Source: Planctomycetota bacterium (GTDB lineage Bacteria > Planctomycetota > Phycisphaerae > Phycisphaerales > SM1A02). Taken from it: a stretch of DNA of 64,000 nt. Location: the NCBI GenBank assembly GCA_022574595.1, contig JACZRS010000012.1, positions 21,239-85,238 on the forward strand, given 5' to 3'. The translations under genes were made by a program, and so were the position numbers. The notes under the pieces are model-generated. The model saw nothing but the letters and a program-made list of their open reading frames with translations, had not been told where the DNA came from and did not search any database. Below are positions 42,616 to 52,978 of the stretch, in pieces (position 1 is the stretch's first letter; each line of letters opens with the position of its first letter).

Positions 42616-45345
42616 ATGACCACCCCTGGAAGTAAAATTGGTCCCTATGAAATAACCCGTGAGATTGGACGCGGGGGGATGGGCGTAGTTTATCTTGCGC
42701 GCGATACCAAGCTTGATCGTGATGTGGCGATAAAGTGTCTGCCGGATGAGTTGGCGGATGATGCGGATCGACTGGCGAGGTTCGAGCGCGAAGCGAAACT
42801 TTTAGCATCACTAAATCATCCAAACATCGCAACAATCCACGGCTTGGAAGAAGTGGATGGCAAGCGATATCTGGTGCTTGAATATATCGAAGGCGAAACG
42901 CTTGAAGAAAGATTGCGTAAAGGCGCGATCCCAGTTGATGAGGTACTGGTCATTGCCTGTCAAATCGCGGAGGCGATCGAAGCAGCGCACAGCAAAGGGA
43001 TCATTCACCGCGATCTAAAACCTGCGAATATAAAATTTACGGCTGATGAGCATGTGAAGGTACTCGATTTTGGGCTAGCCAAAGCGTTGGATGATCAAGC
43101 ACACACAGAAAGCGAGATAGCCAACTCTCCCACCATCATTGCAGATCATAGTCCTACTCTAGCTGGTGTTGTACTTGGAACTGCGGGGTATCTATCACCG
43201 GAGCAAGCACGAGGCAAACCAGTTGATAAACGCTGTGACATTTTTGCCTTTGGTTGCATACTTTACGAAATGCTATGCGGAAAGTGTCTATTTGCTGGCG
43301 ACACGGTCTCTGATTCAATAGGAGCGACTCTGCACAAGGAACCAGACTGGGATGCGGTGAAGTCAAATGTTCCTTCGACAATTCATTTACTCTTGCATCG
43401 CTGTTTAGCTAAGGATCGAAACCTTCGTTTACAATCGATCGGTGATGCCCGAGTAGAATTACAGGATGTAGCTGGCGCTGAAAATGTACTGGGTTCAAGC
43501 GTTACCCAAACACGACATAAAAATCTATTACTTGTCGCTCTACCTTGGGTTGTGTGCGGCATTTTAGCTATTTTCCTTCTTAGTACCCTCATTCCCAGAA
43601 GTAATGATGTATCTGTCAAGCCACTTCAAATAACCAAACGAATAATCACCCTTCCGCAAGGCACAAGCATTAATTGGCGTGGCACGAAGGACACATGGAG
43701 CAAGATTGGTTTCTCACAACTTCTCGCCATCTCGCGCGACGGCCGCAGAATCATCCAGACTGTACAAAAGGGCCGGCGCACAAGCCTATATCTCAAGGAT
43801 GATGGTGATTACGCGCCTAAAGAAATACCAGGAACAGAAGGAGCGCGAGGAGCCTTCTTCTCTCCTGATGGGCAGTGGATTGGCTTCTCGGCAGAGATCC
43901 AAGCCCAATCCATACTATTGAAAGTGCGACTGCCCGGCGGTGTTCCTCAGCCAATCTGCGTGGTTAACACTCCTGCGTTCGATGCCACGTGGCTTGACGA
44001 CAATTCAATTGTATTTTCTACCGATCTCGGCTTGCGACGAATCTCCGCAGATGGTGGCGAGATAGAGGAATTGACTCGGGTCGATATTTCCGGTGGTGAG
44101 CGAGGACATCACTTCCCCCACATCATTCCAAATACAGACACAGTAGTCTTTACTCTAGTTGATGAATCCGGCCAGCATGCAGCACTCATCTCACTTGCGG
44201 ACAAAAAGATAACCATCATCAAACCCAACGCCACGAATGCGCGCTTCTCAGAAACGGGCCATTTAGTATATGCACGAAAGGGCGAATTGCTGGCAACGCC
44301 CTATAACCCGGACGACCCGTTATCGATTGGGACCGAAGTGCCCATAGCCCGTGAGGTACAGACAACACCGGGCCAAGGTGGCGCGATAGTGCATCTCTTT
44401 GCCACATCGCAAACTGGTGTGCTCATCTACGCGCCCCGAGCAGATCCACCGGAGCCTGATGCATTAGTCTGGGTCGATCACCAAGGCAACGAGGAGCCGA
44501 TCGTCTCAGGAGATGGACTTTGGATGCACCAACGTCTTTCGCCTAATGGCGATGCCATATTACTCAACCGACTAATGAGTGATGGCATGTTTGACCTATA
44601 CATTTACGACTTTAAGAGCGATCAAATCAACTGGCTTACGGAAACTGGCCAAGTGTACGATGCGGAATGGTCGCCTAATGGAAGCAAAGTGTGTTTCAAT
44701 ACACTCGAGTCATACGGTCGGTCATTGAAGATGAGATCCACGGATCGAAGTGGACCTGCACTCACGGTCTTTGAAGGCTCGGTCTCTCGCCCGCATTTTT
44801 GTCAATGGTCGGCTATCGATTCGACACTGGTTTTCTTCGACCGCTCATCGATCCGAGGTGTGTGGATGTCAACGTCCGAGGATGGTAGATGGCCGCCCTT
44901 ACGCGAGGTGATCAACACGCCTCTTCGTGAGGCTTGGGCGCAGATCTCACCCGATGGTAAGCTGATCGCCTATGTAGGATTCGGCAAGGAAGGTCGCGAT
45001 GTTTACGTACAGAATTATCCGGAGCGCGTGAAACTCTTGAGGGTCTCCCAGGACGGTGGTGGTGAGCCGCGATGGGCGCCTGATTCGCGCACGCTTTACT
45101 TCAGAGAGTTAGGTAAGATTTACAAAGCGAAAATCGTAACTGATCCAATTATAAATGTGGATGATCTAATTACAATGCCATTCGAGGATGTGTATGATTC
45201 CGCAGCGAGCGGCCACCAGCATTACGATCTCTCATTAGACGGAACGAAGTTCCTAATGGTCAAGCATGGCCGTCGTTATAGACCGAACACGGTGCATGTA
45301 ATCGAATACTGGCCGTTATTGCTGAGTGAGGACAAAACACCTTGA
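42616..45345 (+). CDS. Membrane Ser/Thr protein kinase with TolB/WD40-like propeller (kinase 1)
   Basis: A 909-residue Hanks-type kinase. The N-terminal kinase domain (about 8-270) has the Gly loop IGRGGMGVVYLARD, Lys in DVAIKCLP, the catalytic HRDLKPANIKF (HRD at 131-133), LDFGLAKA and GTAGYLSPEQARG, so it should be active. A single membrane helix (LLLVALPWVVCGILAIFLLS, about 295-320) places the kinase inside and the remaining 580 residues outside. That part has repeated FSPDG, WSPNGSKV, ISPDGKLIAYVG and WAPDSRTLYF motifs of a TolB-like beta propeller. Translation is probably coupled to hutH, whose stop lies 2 bases before the ATG, and to kinase 2. Confidence 0.93.
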   Translation: MTTPGSKIGPYEITREIGRGGMGVVYLARDTKLDRDVAIKCLPDELADDADRLARFEREAKLLASLNHPNIATIHGLEEVDGKRYLVLEYIEGETLEERLRKGAIPVDEVLVIACQIAEAIEAAHSKGIIHRDLKPANIKFTADEHVKVLDFGLAKALDDQAHTESEIANSPTIIADHSPTLAGVVLGTAGYLSPEQARGKPVDKRCDIFAFGCILYEMLCGKCLFAGDTVSDSIGATLHKEPDWDAVKSNVPSTIHLLLHRCLAKDRNLRLQSIGDARVELQDVAGAENVLGSSVTQTRHKNLLLVALPWVVCGILAIFLLSTLIPRSNDVSVKPLQITKRIITLPQGTSINWRGTKDTWSKIGFSQLLAISRDGRRIIQTVQKGRRTSLYLKDDGDYAPKEIPGTEGARGAFFSPDGQWIGFSAEIQAQSILLKVRLPGGVPQPICVVNTPAFDATWLDDNSIVFSTDLGLRRISADGGEIEELTRVDISGGERGHHFPHIIPNTDTVVFTLVDESGQHAALISLADKKITIIKPNATNARFSETGHLVYARKGELLATPYNPDDPLSIGTEVPIAREVQTTPGQGGAIVHLFATSQTGVLIYAPRADPPEPDALVWVDHQGNEEPIVSGDGLWMHQRLSPNGDAILLNRLMSDGMFDLYIYDFKSDQINWLTETGQVYDAEWSPNGSKVCFNTLESYGRSLKMRSTDRSGPALTVFEGSVSRPHFCQWSAIDSTLVFFDRSSIRGVWMSTSEDGRWPPLREVINTPLREAWAQISPDGKLIAYVGFGKEGRDVYVQNYPERVKLLRVSQDGGGEPRWAPDSRTLYFRELGKIYKAKIVTDPIINVDDLITMPFEDVYDSAASGHQHYDLSLDGTKFLMVKHGRRYRPNTVHVIEYWPLLLSEDKTP

Positions 45346-48122
45346 CAGGAATCACCCCCAGCAGTCAAATCGGCCCCTACACCATTACCCGCGAGATCGG
45401 TCGCGGTGGTATGGGTGTGGTCTACCTTGCGCGCGATACCAAGCTCGATCGAGATGTGGCGATCAAATGTCTGCCGGATGATTTGTCAGATGATGCCGAT
45501 CGACTGGCACGCTTTGAGCGAGAAGCGAAATTACTTGCATCTTTGAATCATCCGAATGTCGCAACTATCCACGGTCTAGAAGAAGTCGATGGTAAGCGAT
45601 ACCTGATCCTCGAATATGTTGAAGGTGAAACGCTTGAAGAAAGATTGCGTAAAGGCGCAATCCCTGTTGATGAAGCGTTGATCATTGCACTGCAGATTGC
45701 CGAAGCAATCGAGGCCGCTCACGAAAAGGGCGTCATTCACCGCGACCTGAAACCAGCGAATATCAAATTTACAGCTGATGAACACGTGAAGGTGCTCGAT
45801 TTTGGGCTGGCCAAAGCGATCGTCGATGAAACATCTACCGCAAGCGAACTTGCACACTCCCCCACGATCATTGCTGGTGGCAGTCCGACACTTGCAGGGG
45901 TGGTTCTCGGCACTGCGGGTTATCTCTCACCCGAACAGGCACGTGGCCAGTCTGTCGATAAGCGAACAGATATTTTCAGCTTCGGCTGCGTGTTGTATGA
46001 AATGCTTACCGGCGCGCGGCTTTTTATTGGTGAGACGGTAAGCGATACTATTGCCTCGACGCTCAAGGTCGAGCCGGTCTGGGCTGAACTACCCGCTGAC
46101 ACACCGCCTACGATTCACCTGCTACTGCGGCGCTGTCTGGCTAAGGATCACAAGCGCCGGCTACAAGACATCGGCTCGGCCCGCGTGGAGATAGTGGAGG
46201 CGATTGCCGATCCCACCGGCACCTCGCTGTCGCTTGCCATGAGCGCATTGCAGGCAGTGGATGCGCGGGCTGGAATTTCCCCAAAGCGGATGGCGTGGAT
46301 AGCCGTGTTGCTGATCATGTTGACTGCTCTGCTGACAGTGGCTGTGATGTTACAAATTCGCGATACGCCCGATCCTAAAATCGAGCATTATTCGATCGTC
46401 ATCCCCCACCGCCCCTCGTTCTTTGCCTCGTTCCTCCCTACGCTGGCGATTTCCCCCGATGGCTCGACGATCGCATTTGCCGGGCGCAACGAGAACAACG
46501 ACAACCAGATATTTCTCCGCCGTCGCGACAGCGCGGAAGCGATTCCAATGAGCGGCACTCTCGGCGGAAGCCTCCCCCGTTTCTCGCCCAATGGGAAATG
46601 GATCTCCAACATAACGAATGACTCGATCCACAGGAACTCAACCCGAGGCGGACCGGCCACGATCATCTGCGAGGCAACACGATCGCCCGGCCAAGCCTGG
46701 CTGGGCAATGACCGGATCGTGTTCTGCACCTTCGACGATGGCAAGTCATGGGTCGTCCCCGCCGGGGGCGGTACACCGGTGCAGTTTGTTCCTGACAAAG
46801 CTCTGCCTGAGTTCGCCGCCCTGAGCTGGCCAGAAGTCTTACCCGGCGGGGGCGCTGTGCTATTCGCTATGCACCGATTGGACAGCAACGAACAGCGTTC
46901 GATCATGGTCTACGACATTGCTTCTGGCCTTGTGACTACACTCATCAAAAAAGGAACATACCCACGCTATGCAAAGTCGGGACATTTGCTTTATGTGCAT
47001 GATGGCACGCTCATGGCGGTGCCATTCGACACCTCTACGCTCAAGGAGACGGGGTCATCGACGCCTGTCCGATCGGACTTTAAGGTGACGAGCTTTGCAG
47101 GTGCTTCCGACTTCGCAATCGCGGATGATGGAACACTGATCGCCCTGACTGACAAAGAAGTGCCCGGCCTAGTGCCAACCCGGATCGATCTCAAAGGCGT
47201 CTCGCAACCGGCAACTCGCCACACGCAACCCTTCAGGAAGATTTGTCTCGCCCCCGATGGAACCAAAGCGGCGGTGACCATCGCCGAGGACGCTGTCATC
47301 GAGACTAGCATATGGCTCTTGGACTTCGAGCGGGATCTTCTGACGCTGCTGACCCCGGAATATGGCAATCAGCACTACCCAATCTTTTCGCCGGACAGTC
47401 ATTGGTTGTATTACACACAATGGATATCTGGTCGCATACAATTCGATGGCCTTTACCGACGACGAGTGGACGGCTCGGGTGAACCGGAAAAGCTAGAGAT
47501 TAAGATGGACAAATCGCTTGATGAGTTGCGGATTCTCCTTGACAACTTTAGCCCGGATGGGCGAATTCTGTATCTCTCGATCTCCAGTGAACCTTTCAAG
47601 GGGAACGATGTCGCGTCAATGGACATGTATACATTGTCGCTGGATGGAGAACTCAAGCTCGAACCCCTGATTGCCACACCAGCCAACGAAGGCTTTGCAG
47701 CCCCTTCACCTGACGGTAGGTGGCTGGCTTACAGCTCCGATGTATCCGGCGTCCACCAGGTCTACATTCGCCCCATCAATGGACGAGGAGCACGAGTACC
47801 GGTCTCACGGGACGGTGGTCAGGCTCCCGTCTGGTCACGGGACGGGACGATGCTGTATTTCCGCTCTGAATCGCGCATGATCAGCGCCGCCAAGCTTATA
47901 GTCAATGACTCTAAGGATGACACTCTCACGCTGAAAGTCAGCGAAATTACCCCTCTTTTTCCCTACATCTCACCGCAGCAAACATTCGATCTTTACCCGG
48001 ACGGTGAGCATTTCCTTATGCTAACCAGCGCGACAAGCGAAGGGGAGGAGCGTACGGAGATCCGGATCACGCTGAACTTCTTCGAGGAACTCAAACAACT
48101 AGCGCCAACTGGTAAGGATTAA
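45342..48122 (+). CDS. Membrane Ser/Thr protein kinase with TolB/WD40-like propeller (kinase 2, tandem paralogue)
   Basis: A 926-residue paralogue of kinase 1. It starts at a TTG that overlaps the TGA of kinase 1 (TTGA), and the N-terminus aligns with kinase 1 from SSQIGPYTITREIGRGGMG onward, supporting that start. The kinase domain is nearly the same (IHRDLKPANIKF, LDFGLAKAI, GTAGYLSPEQARGQS), and the DNA of the first 750 bases is also very alike. The extracytoplasmic part after the helix (AWIAVLLIMLTALLTVAVML) is a different propeller (LAISPDGSTIAFAGR, FSPDSHWLYYT, PSPDGRWLAYSSD). From about 46.1 kb the DNA becomes GC-rich. The same operon with a different sensor suggests duplication followed by sensor replacement. 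Confidence 0.93.
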   Translation: MTGITPSSQIGPYTITREIGRGGMGVVYLARDTKLDRDVAIKCLPDDLSDDADRLARFEREAKLLASLNHPNVATIHGLEEVDGKRYLILEYVEGETLEERLRKGAIPVDEALIIALQIAEAIEAAHEKGVIHRDLKPANIKFTADEHVKVLDFGLAKAIVDETSTASELAHSPTIIAGGSPTLAGVVLGTAGYLSPEQARGQSVDKRTDIFSFGCVLYEMLTGARLFIGETVSDTIASTLKVEPVWAELPADTPPTIHLLLRRCLAKDHKRRLQDIGSARVEIVEAIADPTGTSLSLAMSALQAVDARAGISPKRMAWIAVLLIMLTALLTVAVMLQIRDTPDPKIEHYSIVIPHRPSFFASFLPTLAISPDGSTIAFAGRNENNDNQIFLRRRDSAEAIPMSGTLGGSLPRFSPNGKWISNITNDSIHRNSTRGGPATIICEATRSPGQAWLGNDRIVFCTFDDGKSWVVPAGGGTPVQFVPDKALPEFAALSWPEVLPGGGAVLFAMHRLDSNEQRSIMVYDIASGLVTTLIKKGTYPRYAKSGHLLYVHDGTLMAVPFDTSTLKETGSSTPVRSDFKVTSFAGASDFAIADDGTLIALTDKEVPGLVPTRIDLKGVSQPATRHTQPFRKICLAPDGTKAAVTIAEDAVIETSIWLLDFERDLLTLLTPEYGNQHYPIFSPDSHWLYYTQWISGRIQFDGLYRRRVDGSGEPEKLEIKMDKSLDELRILLDNFSPDGRILYLSISSEPFKGNDVASMDMYTLSLDGELKLEPLIATPANEGFAAPSPDGRWLAYSSDVSGVHQVYIRPINGRGARVPVSRDGGQAPVWSRDGTMLYFRSESRMISAAKLIVNDSKDDTLTLKVSEITPLFPYISPQQTFDLYPDGEHFLMLTSATSEGEERTEIRITLNFFEELKQLAPTGKD

Positions 48123-48192
48123 ACTACAAACCTCTTCATGACGCAACGACCAGCCTGCCAGGAGCTCTGCATTGGCACCGAGCGTAATCGCT

Positions 48193-49575
48193 TTAGCTTC
48201 GCGCTGCAAGAAATTCCACGACGTCGATTTTGCCTATGATGCCGATTACCTCTTCGTTATCAACAACTACCGCAACATTATCTTCATCAAAGACTTCCTG
48301 AACCTTTGATAGAGGATCGTTGACGCTGACTTTTCCCATTAAAGGCTTAGCGGCTTTGACAACTTCATCATCAGCTGAGCAGCGACCTGATACCAGACTC
48401 TGAAGCAGATCAACTTCGTGGATCATCATCTGCGGTCCGCCGTTTACCCGAGTTACCGGCATCTGCGAAATACCTAACTCATTCATTCGATGCGCAACAT
48501 TTGCGAGCGTTTCCTTCGGATCTGCAAACACTACGCGCATTTCCTTAGTTTTAAGTACTTCACGAACAGTACCCAGGCGTTCATCTATGCCAAGGTATCC
48601 CATATCCTTCATCCATTCATCATCAAAGCACTTGCTCAAATATCGATCTCCCGAATCAGCGAGCAGACACACAACCAGCTTGCCCGGGCCTAGTTCAATT
48701 GCAACCTCAAGGGCACCATGTAATGCTGTACCGGTACTGCCGCCACAGAAGATACCTTCTTCGCGTGCCAATCTTCGTGCTGTAATAAAGGATTCCTTAT
48801 CAGAAACATTGCGCACTTCATCAATCACTGAAAAGTCCAGAGTGCCCACCATAAAATCGTGGCCGATCCCTTCCACGCGATAAATGCCCGGTTCTTCGTG
48901 CTTGCCGGTCTGGTGCATGTCTTTATAAATACTTCCATGAGGATCGGGACAGACGATTTTTATTTCTCGCCCAGCTTCCTTGGCTTTTTCCTTTAGATAT
49001 TTGCCCGCACCTGAAATAGTCCCGCCGGTTCCAATACCTCCTATTAGAGCGTCGAGCTTGCCATCGGTATCTTCCCAGATTTCAGGGCCGGTTGTCAGAT
49101 AGTGCGCTTCGGGGTTGGCCATGTTGTAATATTGATCTGTGTAGAACCCGCCTGAGGTTTCTTTAGTAATCCTCTTTGCCACCATCACATAACTATCAGG
49201 ATGATCATGATCCAGATCAGTGCGGGTGATGATTACTTCAGCACCATAAGCTTTGAGCATGTCGATCTTTTCTTTGCTCATCTTGTCGGGCATTGTGAAA
49301 ATACAGTGATAGCCTTTTACCGCACAAGCCATGGCTAAACCCAAACCAGTATTACCTGATGTGCTTTCAATGATGGTTGAGCCGGGGCCGATCAGATCGT
49401 TCTCTTCAGCGCGGCGAAGCATATGGATAGCCATACGATCCTTAACAGAGCCAGCAGGATTCATCTGTTCCATCTTCACTAACACCCGCGCACTTTTAGT
49501 TTCATCAACTAGGCGGTTGAGTCTAACCAGCGGTGTGTGGCCAATGAGATCGAGAATTGTTTCAGCAAACTTCAT
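48193..49575 (-). CDS. Cystathionine beta-synthase (PLP domain plus two CBS domains)
   Basis: A 460-residue enzyme that joins serine (or an activated serine) to homocysteine, or makes cysteine. The PLP fold has the Schiff-base Lys45 in NPAGSVKDRM, STSGNTGLGLA for substrate carboxylate binding, and GIGTGGTISGAGKYLKE for the cofactor phosphate. Residues 325-460 are a pair of CBS domains (FADPKETLANVAHRMNELGI, KVSVNDPLSKVQEVFDEDNV), which separate it from plain cysteine synthase CysK and suggest regulation by an adenosyl ligand. It is convergent with kinase 2. No cystathionine gamma-lyase is in view. Confidence 0.93.
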   Translation of the reverse strand: MKFAETILDLIGHTPLVRLNRLVDETKSARVLVKMEQMNPAGSVKDRMAIHMLRRAEENDLIGPGSTIIESTSGNTGLGLAMACAVKGYHCIFTMPDKMSKEKIDMLKAYGAEVIITRTDLDHDHPDSYVMVAKRITKETSGGFYTDQYYNMANPEAHYLTTGPEIWEDTDGKLDALIGGIGTGGTISGAGKYLKEKAKEAGREIKIVCPDPHGSIYKDMHQTGKHEEPGIYRVEGIGHDFMVGTLDFSVIDEVRNVSDKESFITARRLAREEGIFCGGSTGTALHGALEVAIELGPGKLVVCLLADSGDRYLSKCFDDEWMKDMGYLGIDERLGTVREVLKTKEMRVVFADPKETLANVAHRMNELGISQMPVTRVNGGPQMMIHEVDLLQSLVSGRCSADDEVVKAAKPLMGKVSVNDPLSKVQEVFDEDNVAVVVDNEEVIGIIGKIDVVEFLAARS

Positions 49576-49715
49576 ATTTCTTTACGCTCCCAGCCTGTTA
49601 GCTAAAATGCCTATTGCGGGCATATTCTAGGGTAGGCTGATATCTTAACGCGGGTATATTCCAACATAGACATCGGCAGGATTCATTGGCTCATGCAGGG
49701 GCCTTTAACCATGGA

Positions 49716-49748
49716 AAAACCCACGATTCTTTCGCCGTGGGTTTTTTT
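49716..49748. terminator. Intrinsic terminator
   Basis: AAAACCCACG pairs with CGTGGGTTTT around a ten-base loop, with T-runs on both strands. It lies 37 bases beyond the stop of the minus-strand VOC gene, and is therefore likely to end that transcript before the cystathionine beta-synthase promoter. Confidence 0.85.
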
Positions 49749-49785
49749 ATCTGTTCAGTTTAGTTTTCAAGAGCAGACAGTTTGG

Positions 49786-50166
49786 TCAGGTGCTTTTATA
49801 CAAGCCGATCGCTGCACCGGTTGGATCAATGATGACCGAAAACCGCCCCATATTGGGAATATCCGTAGGCTGAACACAGACGTTTGCGCCAAGACCCTTG
49901 GCTTTTTCGGTGCTGGCATCAACATCATCAACCGTAACGTACGAAAGCCAACTCGTTGGCACATGCTCTTCGGGCTTTTTCATCATGCCCGCACAGTCCT
50001 TGCCTCCATTAGTGTAGATGGTGTATGTGCCATTGGGGCCCATATCCATCTCCTTGGATTCCCATCCAAATAACTGCGAGTAGAAACTCTTAGCAGCATC
50101 AACATCGCCGGTCATCAATTCGTTCCAACAAAACGTACTAGTCATAGAGGCTGTCTCTGTAGTCAT
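49786..50166 (-). CDS. VOC/glyoxalase-superfamily protein
   Basis: ATG 50166 with AAAGGA upstream gives 126 residues; the longer frame to 50220 adds a poor-looking prefix. The two beta-alpha-beta-beta-beta modules of the vicinal-oxygen-chelate fold are visible: FCWNELMTGDVDAAKSFYSQ, LFGWESKEMDMG, then SYVTVDDVDASTEKAKGLGA and RFSVIIDPTGAAIGLYKS. It resembles the group near mycobacterial antigen CFP30B and many 'glyoxalase/bleomycin resistance' entries. Reaction unknown. Confidence 0.88.
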   Translation of the reverse strand: MTTETASMTSTFCWNELMTGDVDAAKSFYSQLFGWESKEMDMGPNGTYTIYTNGGKDCAGMMKKPEEHVPTSWLSYVTVDDVDASTEKAKGLGANVCVQPTDIPNMGRFSVIIDPTGAAIGLYKST

Positions 50167-50310
50167 TTCTTTGTCCTTTCTTCTGAACAAGTCTGGTGTG
50201 AGGGTTTGATTGAATAGCATGATATCACATTAATGCAATTGGTGCATATTGACCCATTCAAGATATCTTGTTGACAAATGTGTAAACTCCACTATTGAGG
50301 AGCCAAAGTG

Positions 50311-51987
50311 ATGTCCAGCGTAAATACACCGCCCGCCAGATCTCGAAAAATTTCAGCCCCGCGTGGTAATAAGAAAATCTGCAAGACCTGGCAGGCAGAA
50401 GCGGCCATGCGCATGCTTATGAATAATCTCGACCCCGAGGTTGCGGAGAAACCTGAGGAATTAGTTGTCTATGGTGGGCGTGGTCAAGCAGCTCGCTCTT
50501 GGGAAGCATTTGATGCGATTGTTGAGCAATTAATAAAACTTGAGCCGGATGAGACGCTGCTGGTTCAATCGGGTAAGCCCGTTGGTGTTTGTAAGACCAC
50601 GGTTGATTCGCCGAGGGTTTTGATCGCAAATAGCAATCTTGTTCCTCATTGGGCCACACAAGAACATTTCGATGAGCTTGTAGCCAAGGGTTTAATAATG
50701 TTCGGCCAAATGACGGCTGGGTCGTGGATATATATTGGCACGCAAGGAATCCTACAAGGGACTTACGAAACATTCGCAGAATGTGCACGCCAACACTTTG
50801 GGGGATCACTAAAGGGGCGATTAGTAGTAACTGCTGGCTGCGGCGGGATGGGTGGCGCGCAGCCACTATCTGTAACAATGAACGAAGGCGTATGTTTGAT
50901 TGCGGATATGTGTGTTGAGCGATTAGATAAACGCATAAAAGATAGATATCTCGATGTAGTTCTTCACGATTTAGATGAAGCGATTGGAAGAGCGGTTGAA
51001 GCTAAAAAAGCGGGAGAATCGGTTTCGATAGGTTGGCTTGGTAACGCGGTCGATTTGCTGGAAGCGTTAATTGCACAAGATGTGATTCCTGATGTGCTGA
51101 CCGATCAAACTTCAGCTCACGATCCACTTAATGGTTATTACCCACAGGGTTTATCGCGCGAAGAAGCCGACGCTTTGCGGCTTCGCGACACCGCTGAATA
51201 TGTTCGCCTATCTACCAACTCTATGACCCGACACGTTGAATTGATGATTCAATTAAAGGGTAAAGGTGCAGAGACATTTGATTATGGCAACAACATTCGT
51301 CAACGCGCGCTTGATAACGGTCTAGAAAATGCCTTTGATTTTCCCGGGTTTGTTCCTGCGTATATTCGGCCACAGTTTTGTCTTGGGCGCGGGCCCTTTC
51401 GTTGGGTAGCGCTTTCGGGTGATCCCGCTGATATTGCAGCAACGGATGAAGCTTTACTAGAACTATTTCCAAATAATGAGCCGCTGCACCGCTGGATAAC
51501 CATGGCGCAGAAGCACGTTACATTTCAGGGTTTACCCGCACGCATTTGTTGGCTCGGTCTTGGTGAACGTGATAAAGCGGGTCTTAAATTCAACGAAATG
51601 GTTGCAAAGGGAATAGTAAAAGCACCCATCGTAATCGGGCGCGATCATCTTGATTGTGGTTCAGTCGCATCACCAAACCGTGAAACCGAGGGAATGCTTG
51701 ATGGCTCCGATGCCATAAGCGATTGGCCGCTCCTTAACGCCATGGTCAATGTCGCAAGCGGAGCAAGTTGGGTCAGCTTCCATCATGGCGGAGGTGTAGG
51801 AATAGGTTTCGCGCAACATGCAGGGCAAGTCGTGGTCTGCGATGGAACCCCCGAAGCAGGTGAACGAATAAAGCGCGTATTAACCAATGACCCACTAATG
51901 GGCATTTTCAGACACGTTGATGCGGGTTATGAGGATGCGAAGAAATGCGCCGATGATCATGATGTGGACATTCCAATGGGAGATTGA
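50311..51987 (+). CDS. hutU: Urocanate hydratase
   Basis: HutU converts urocanate to imidazolonepropionate, step two of histidine degradation, using tightly bound NAD as electrophile. The 558-residue protein has all landmarks: [105 protein letters not shown] and [20 protein letters not shown]. The start ATG 50311 is set by GAGGAG eight bases upstream; a GTG three bases earlier is in frame. TTGACA at 50271 may be part of its promoter. It lies 7.7 kb from hutH, not in a compact hut operon. Confidence 0.97.
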   Translation: MSSVNTPPARSRKISAPRGNKKICKTWQAEAAMRMLMNNLDPEVAEKPEELVVYGGRGQAARSWEAFDAIVEQLIKLEPDETLLVQSGKPVGVCKTTVDSPRVLIANSNLVPHWATQEHFDELVAKGLIMFGQMTAGSWIYIGTQGILQGTYETFAECARQHFGGSLKGRLVVTAGCGGMGGAQPLSVTMNEGVCLIADMCVERLDKRIKDRYLDVVLHDLDEAIGRAVEAKKAGESVSIGWLGNAVDLLEALIAQDVIPDVLTDQTSAHDPLNGYYPQGLSREEADALRLRDTAEYVRLSTNSMTRHVELMIQLKGKGAETFDYGNNIRQRALDNGLENAFDFPGFVPAYIRPQFCLGRGPFRWVALSGDPADIAATDEALLELFPNNEPLHRWITMAQKHVTFQGLPARICWLGLGERDKAGLKFNEMVAKGIVKAPIVIGRDHLDCGSVASPNRETEGMLDGSDAISDWPLLNAMVNVASGASWVSFHHGGGVGIGFAQHAGQVVVCDGTPEAGERIKRVLTNDPLMGIFRHVDAGYEDAKKCADDHDVDIPMGD

Positions 51988-52084
51988 ATTACGAATTCAT
52001 ATATCCCCCGTTTAGCGGGTGACGCGAAGCGTCCCTTCTTCGCATACATGAAATAACGTACGCTATCTTTACATTTTACAATAA

Positions 52085-52102
52085 CGCGAAGCCGCAAGCG
52101 GC
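52085..52102 (-). repeat. Short repeat G, copy 1
   Basis: GCGAAGCCGCAAGCGGCT is the reverse complement of almost all of 53071-53088 and 53576-53593, and its first 17 bases recur inside hutI at 54116-54132. It contains the hairpin GCCGC-AA-GCGGC. Confidence 0.8.
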
Positions 52103-52126
52103 TGAGGATTATGTACAATATAAACC

Positions 52127-52963
52127 ATGACTAATGGACCACCTGCTGCTGACAACTGGCGAACGCGTTTGCATGAGATCATCTTCGAAGCGGATACACC
52201 TGCGGGCAAGATATTCGATATCGCATTGCTAATTGCGATTCTGCTTAGCGTCCTTGTGGTGATGCTCGAAAGTGTCAAAGATATAAAAACCTCTTACACA
52301 ACGCTATTGACCACAGCGGAGTGGGTGTTCACGATTTTATTTACAATCGAATATGTGCTGCGCTTAATCTGTGTGCGAAAAGCTCATCGTTATGCACTGA
52401 GTTTCTTCGGGATCGTTGATCTGCTAGCAGTATTACCAATGTATCTTGCTCTAGTACTTGGTGGCGGCGCTTATTCGCTGATGGTTATTCGCTTGCTGAG
52501 GCTGCTACGCATTTTTAGAATTCTAAAATTAGCTCGATATCTAAGTGAAGCTGATGTGCTAAAACAGGCGGTGTTGGTAAGTCGCGCCAAGATTACGGTG
52601 TTTCTTGGCACAGTTTTGATCGTGGTCATGATCATGGGTTCTGCAATGTATGTTGTTGAGAATCTCCCCAAAGATGTAGAAAGTGAATTCACTTCCATCC
52701 CCCAAAGTGTGTATTGGGCAGTTGTAACCATGACGACCGTTGGTTATGGCGACATGACGCCACATACAACATTAGGGAAAATGTTAACTGTCATCATCAC
52801 GCTTTTAGGATATACAATGATCATCATCCCCACGGGGATAATCTCAGCCGAGCTTGCCAAAAGGCATAGTAAACCGATTACTACTCAATCCTGCCCCGAC
52901 TGTTTGCGTGAGGGGCACGATGCTGACGCTACCCACTGTAAATACTGCGGCGAACCCCTCTAG
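52127..52963 (+). CDS. Voltage-gated-type potassium channel with C-terminal zinc ribbon
   Basis: A 278-residue six-helix channel. S1 (IALLIAILLSVLVVML), S2, S3 (FGIVDLLAVLPMYLAL), an Arg-rich S4 sensor (VIRLLRLLRIFRILKLARYL), S5 and the pore are visible; the selectivity filter TVGYGD (204-209) is consensus for K+. The final 35 residues form a zinc ribbon, CPDCLREGHDADATHCKYCG. That domain is not part of classical Kch/KvAP channels and would lie in the cytoplasm. No RCK/TrkA domain is present. It stands alone between hutU and repeat DNA. Confidence 0.93.
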   Translation: MTNGPPAADNWRTRLHEIIFEADTPAGKIFDIALLIAILLSVLVVMLESVKDIKTSYTTLLTTAEWVFTILFTIEYVLRLICVRKAHRYALSFFGIVDLLAVLPMYLALVLGGGAYSLMVIRLLRLLRIFRILKLARYLSEADVLKQAVLVSRAKITVFLGTVLIVVMIMGSAMYVVENLPKDVESEFTSIPQSVYWAVVTMTTVGYGDMTPHTTLGKMLTVIITLLGYTMIIIPTGIISAELAKRHSKPITTQSCPDCLREGHDADATHCKYCGEPL

Positions 52964-52978
52964 CCGCTGGCGCATCCA

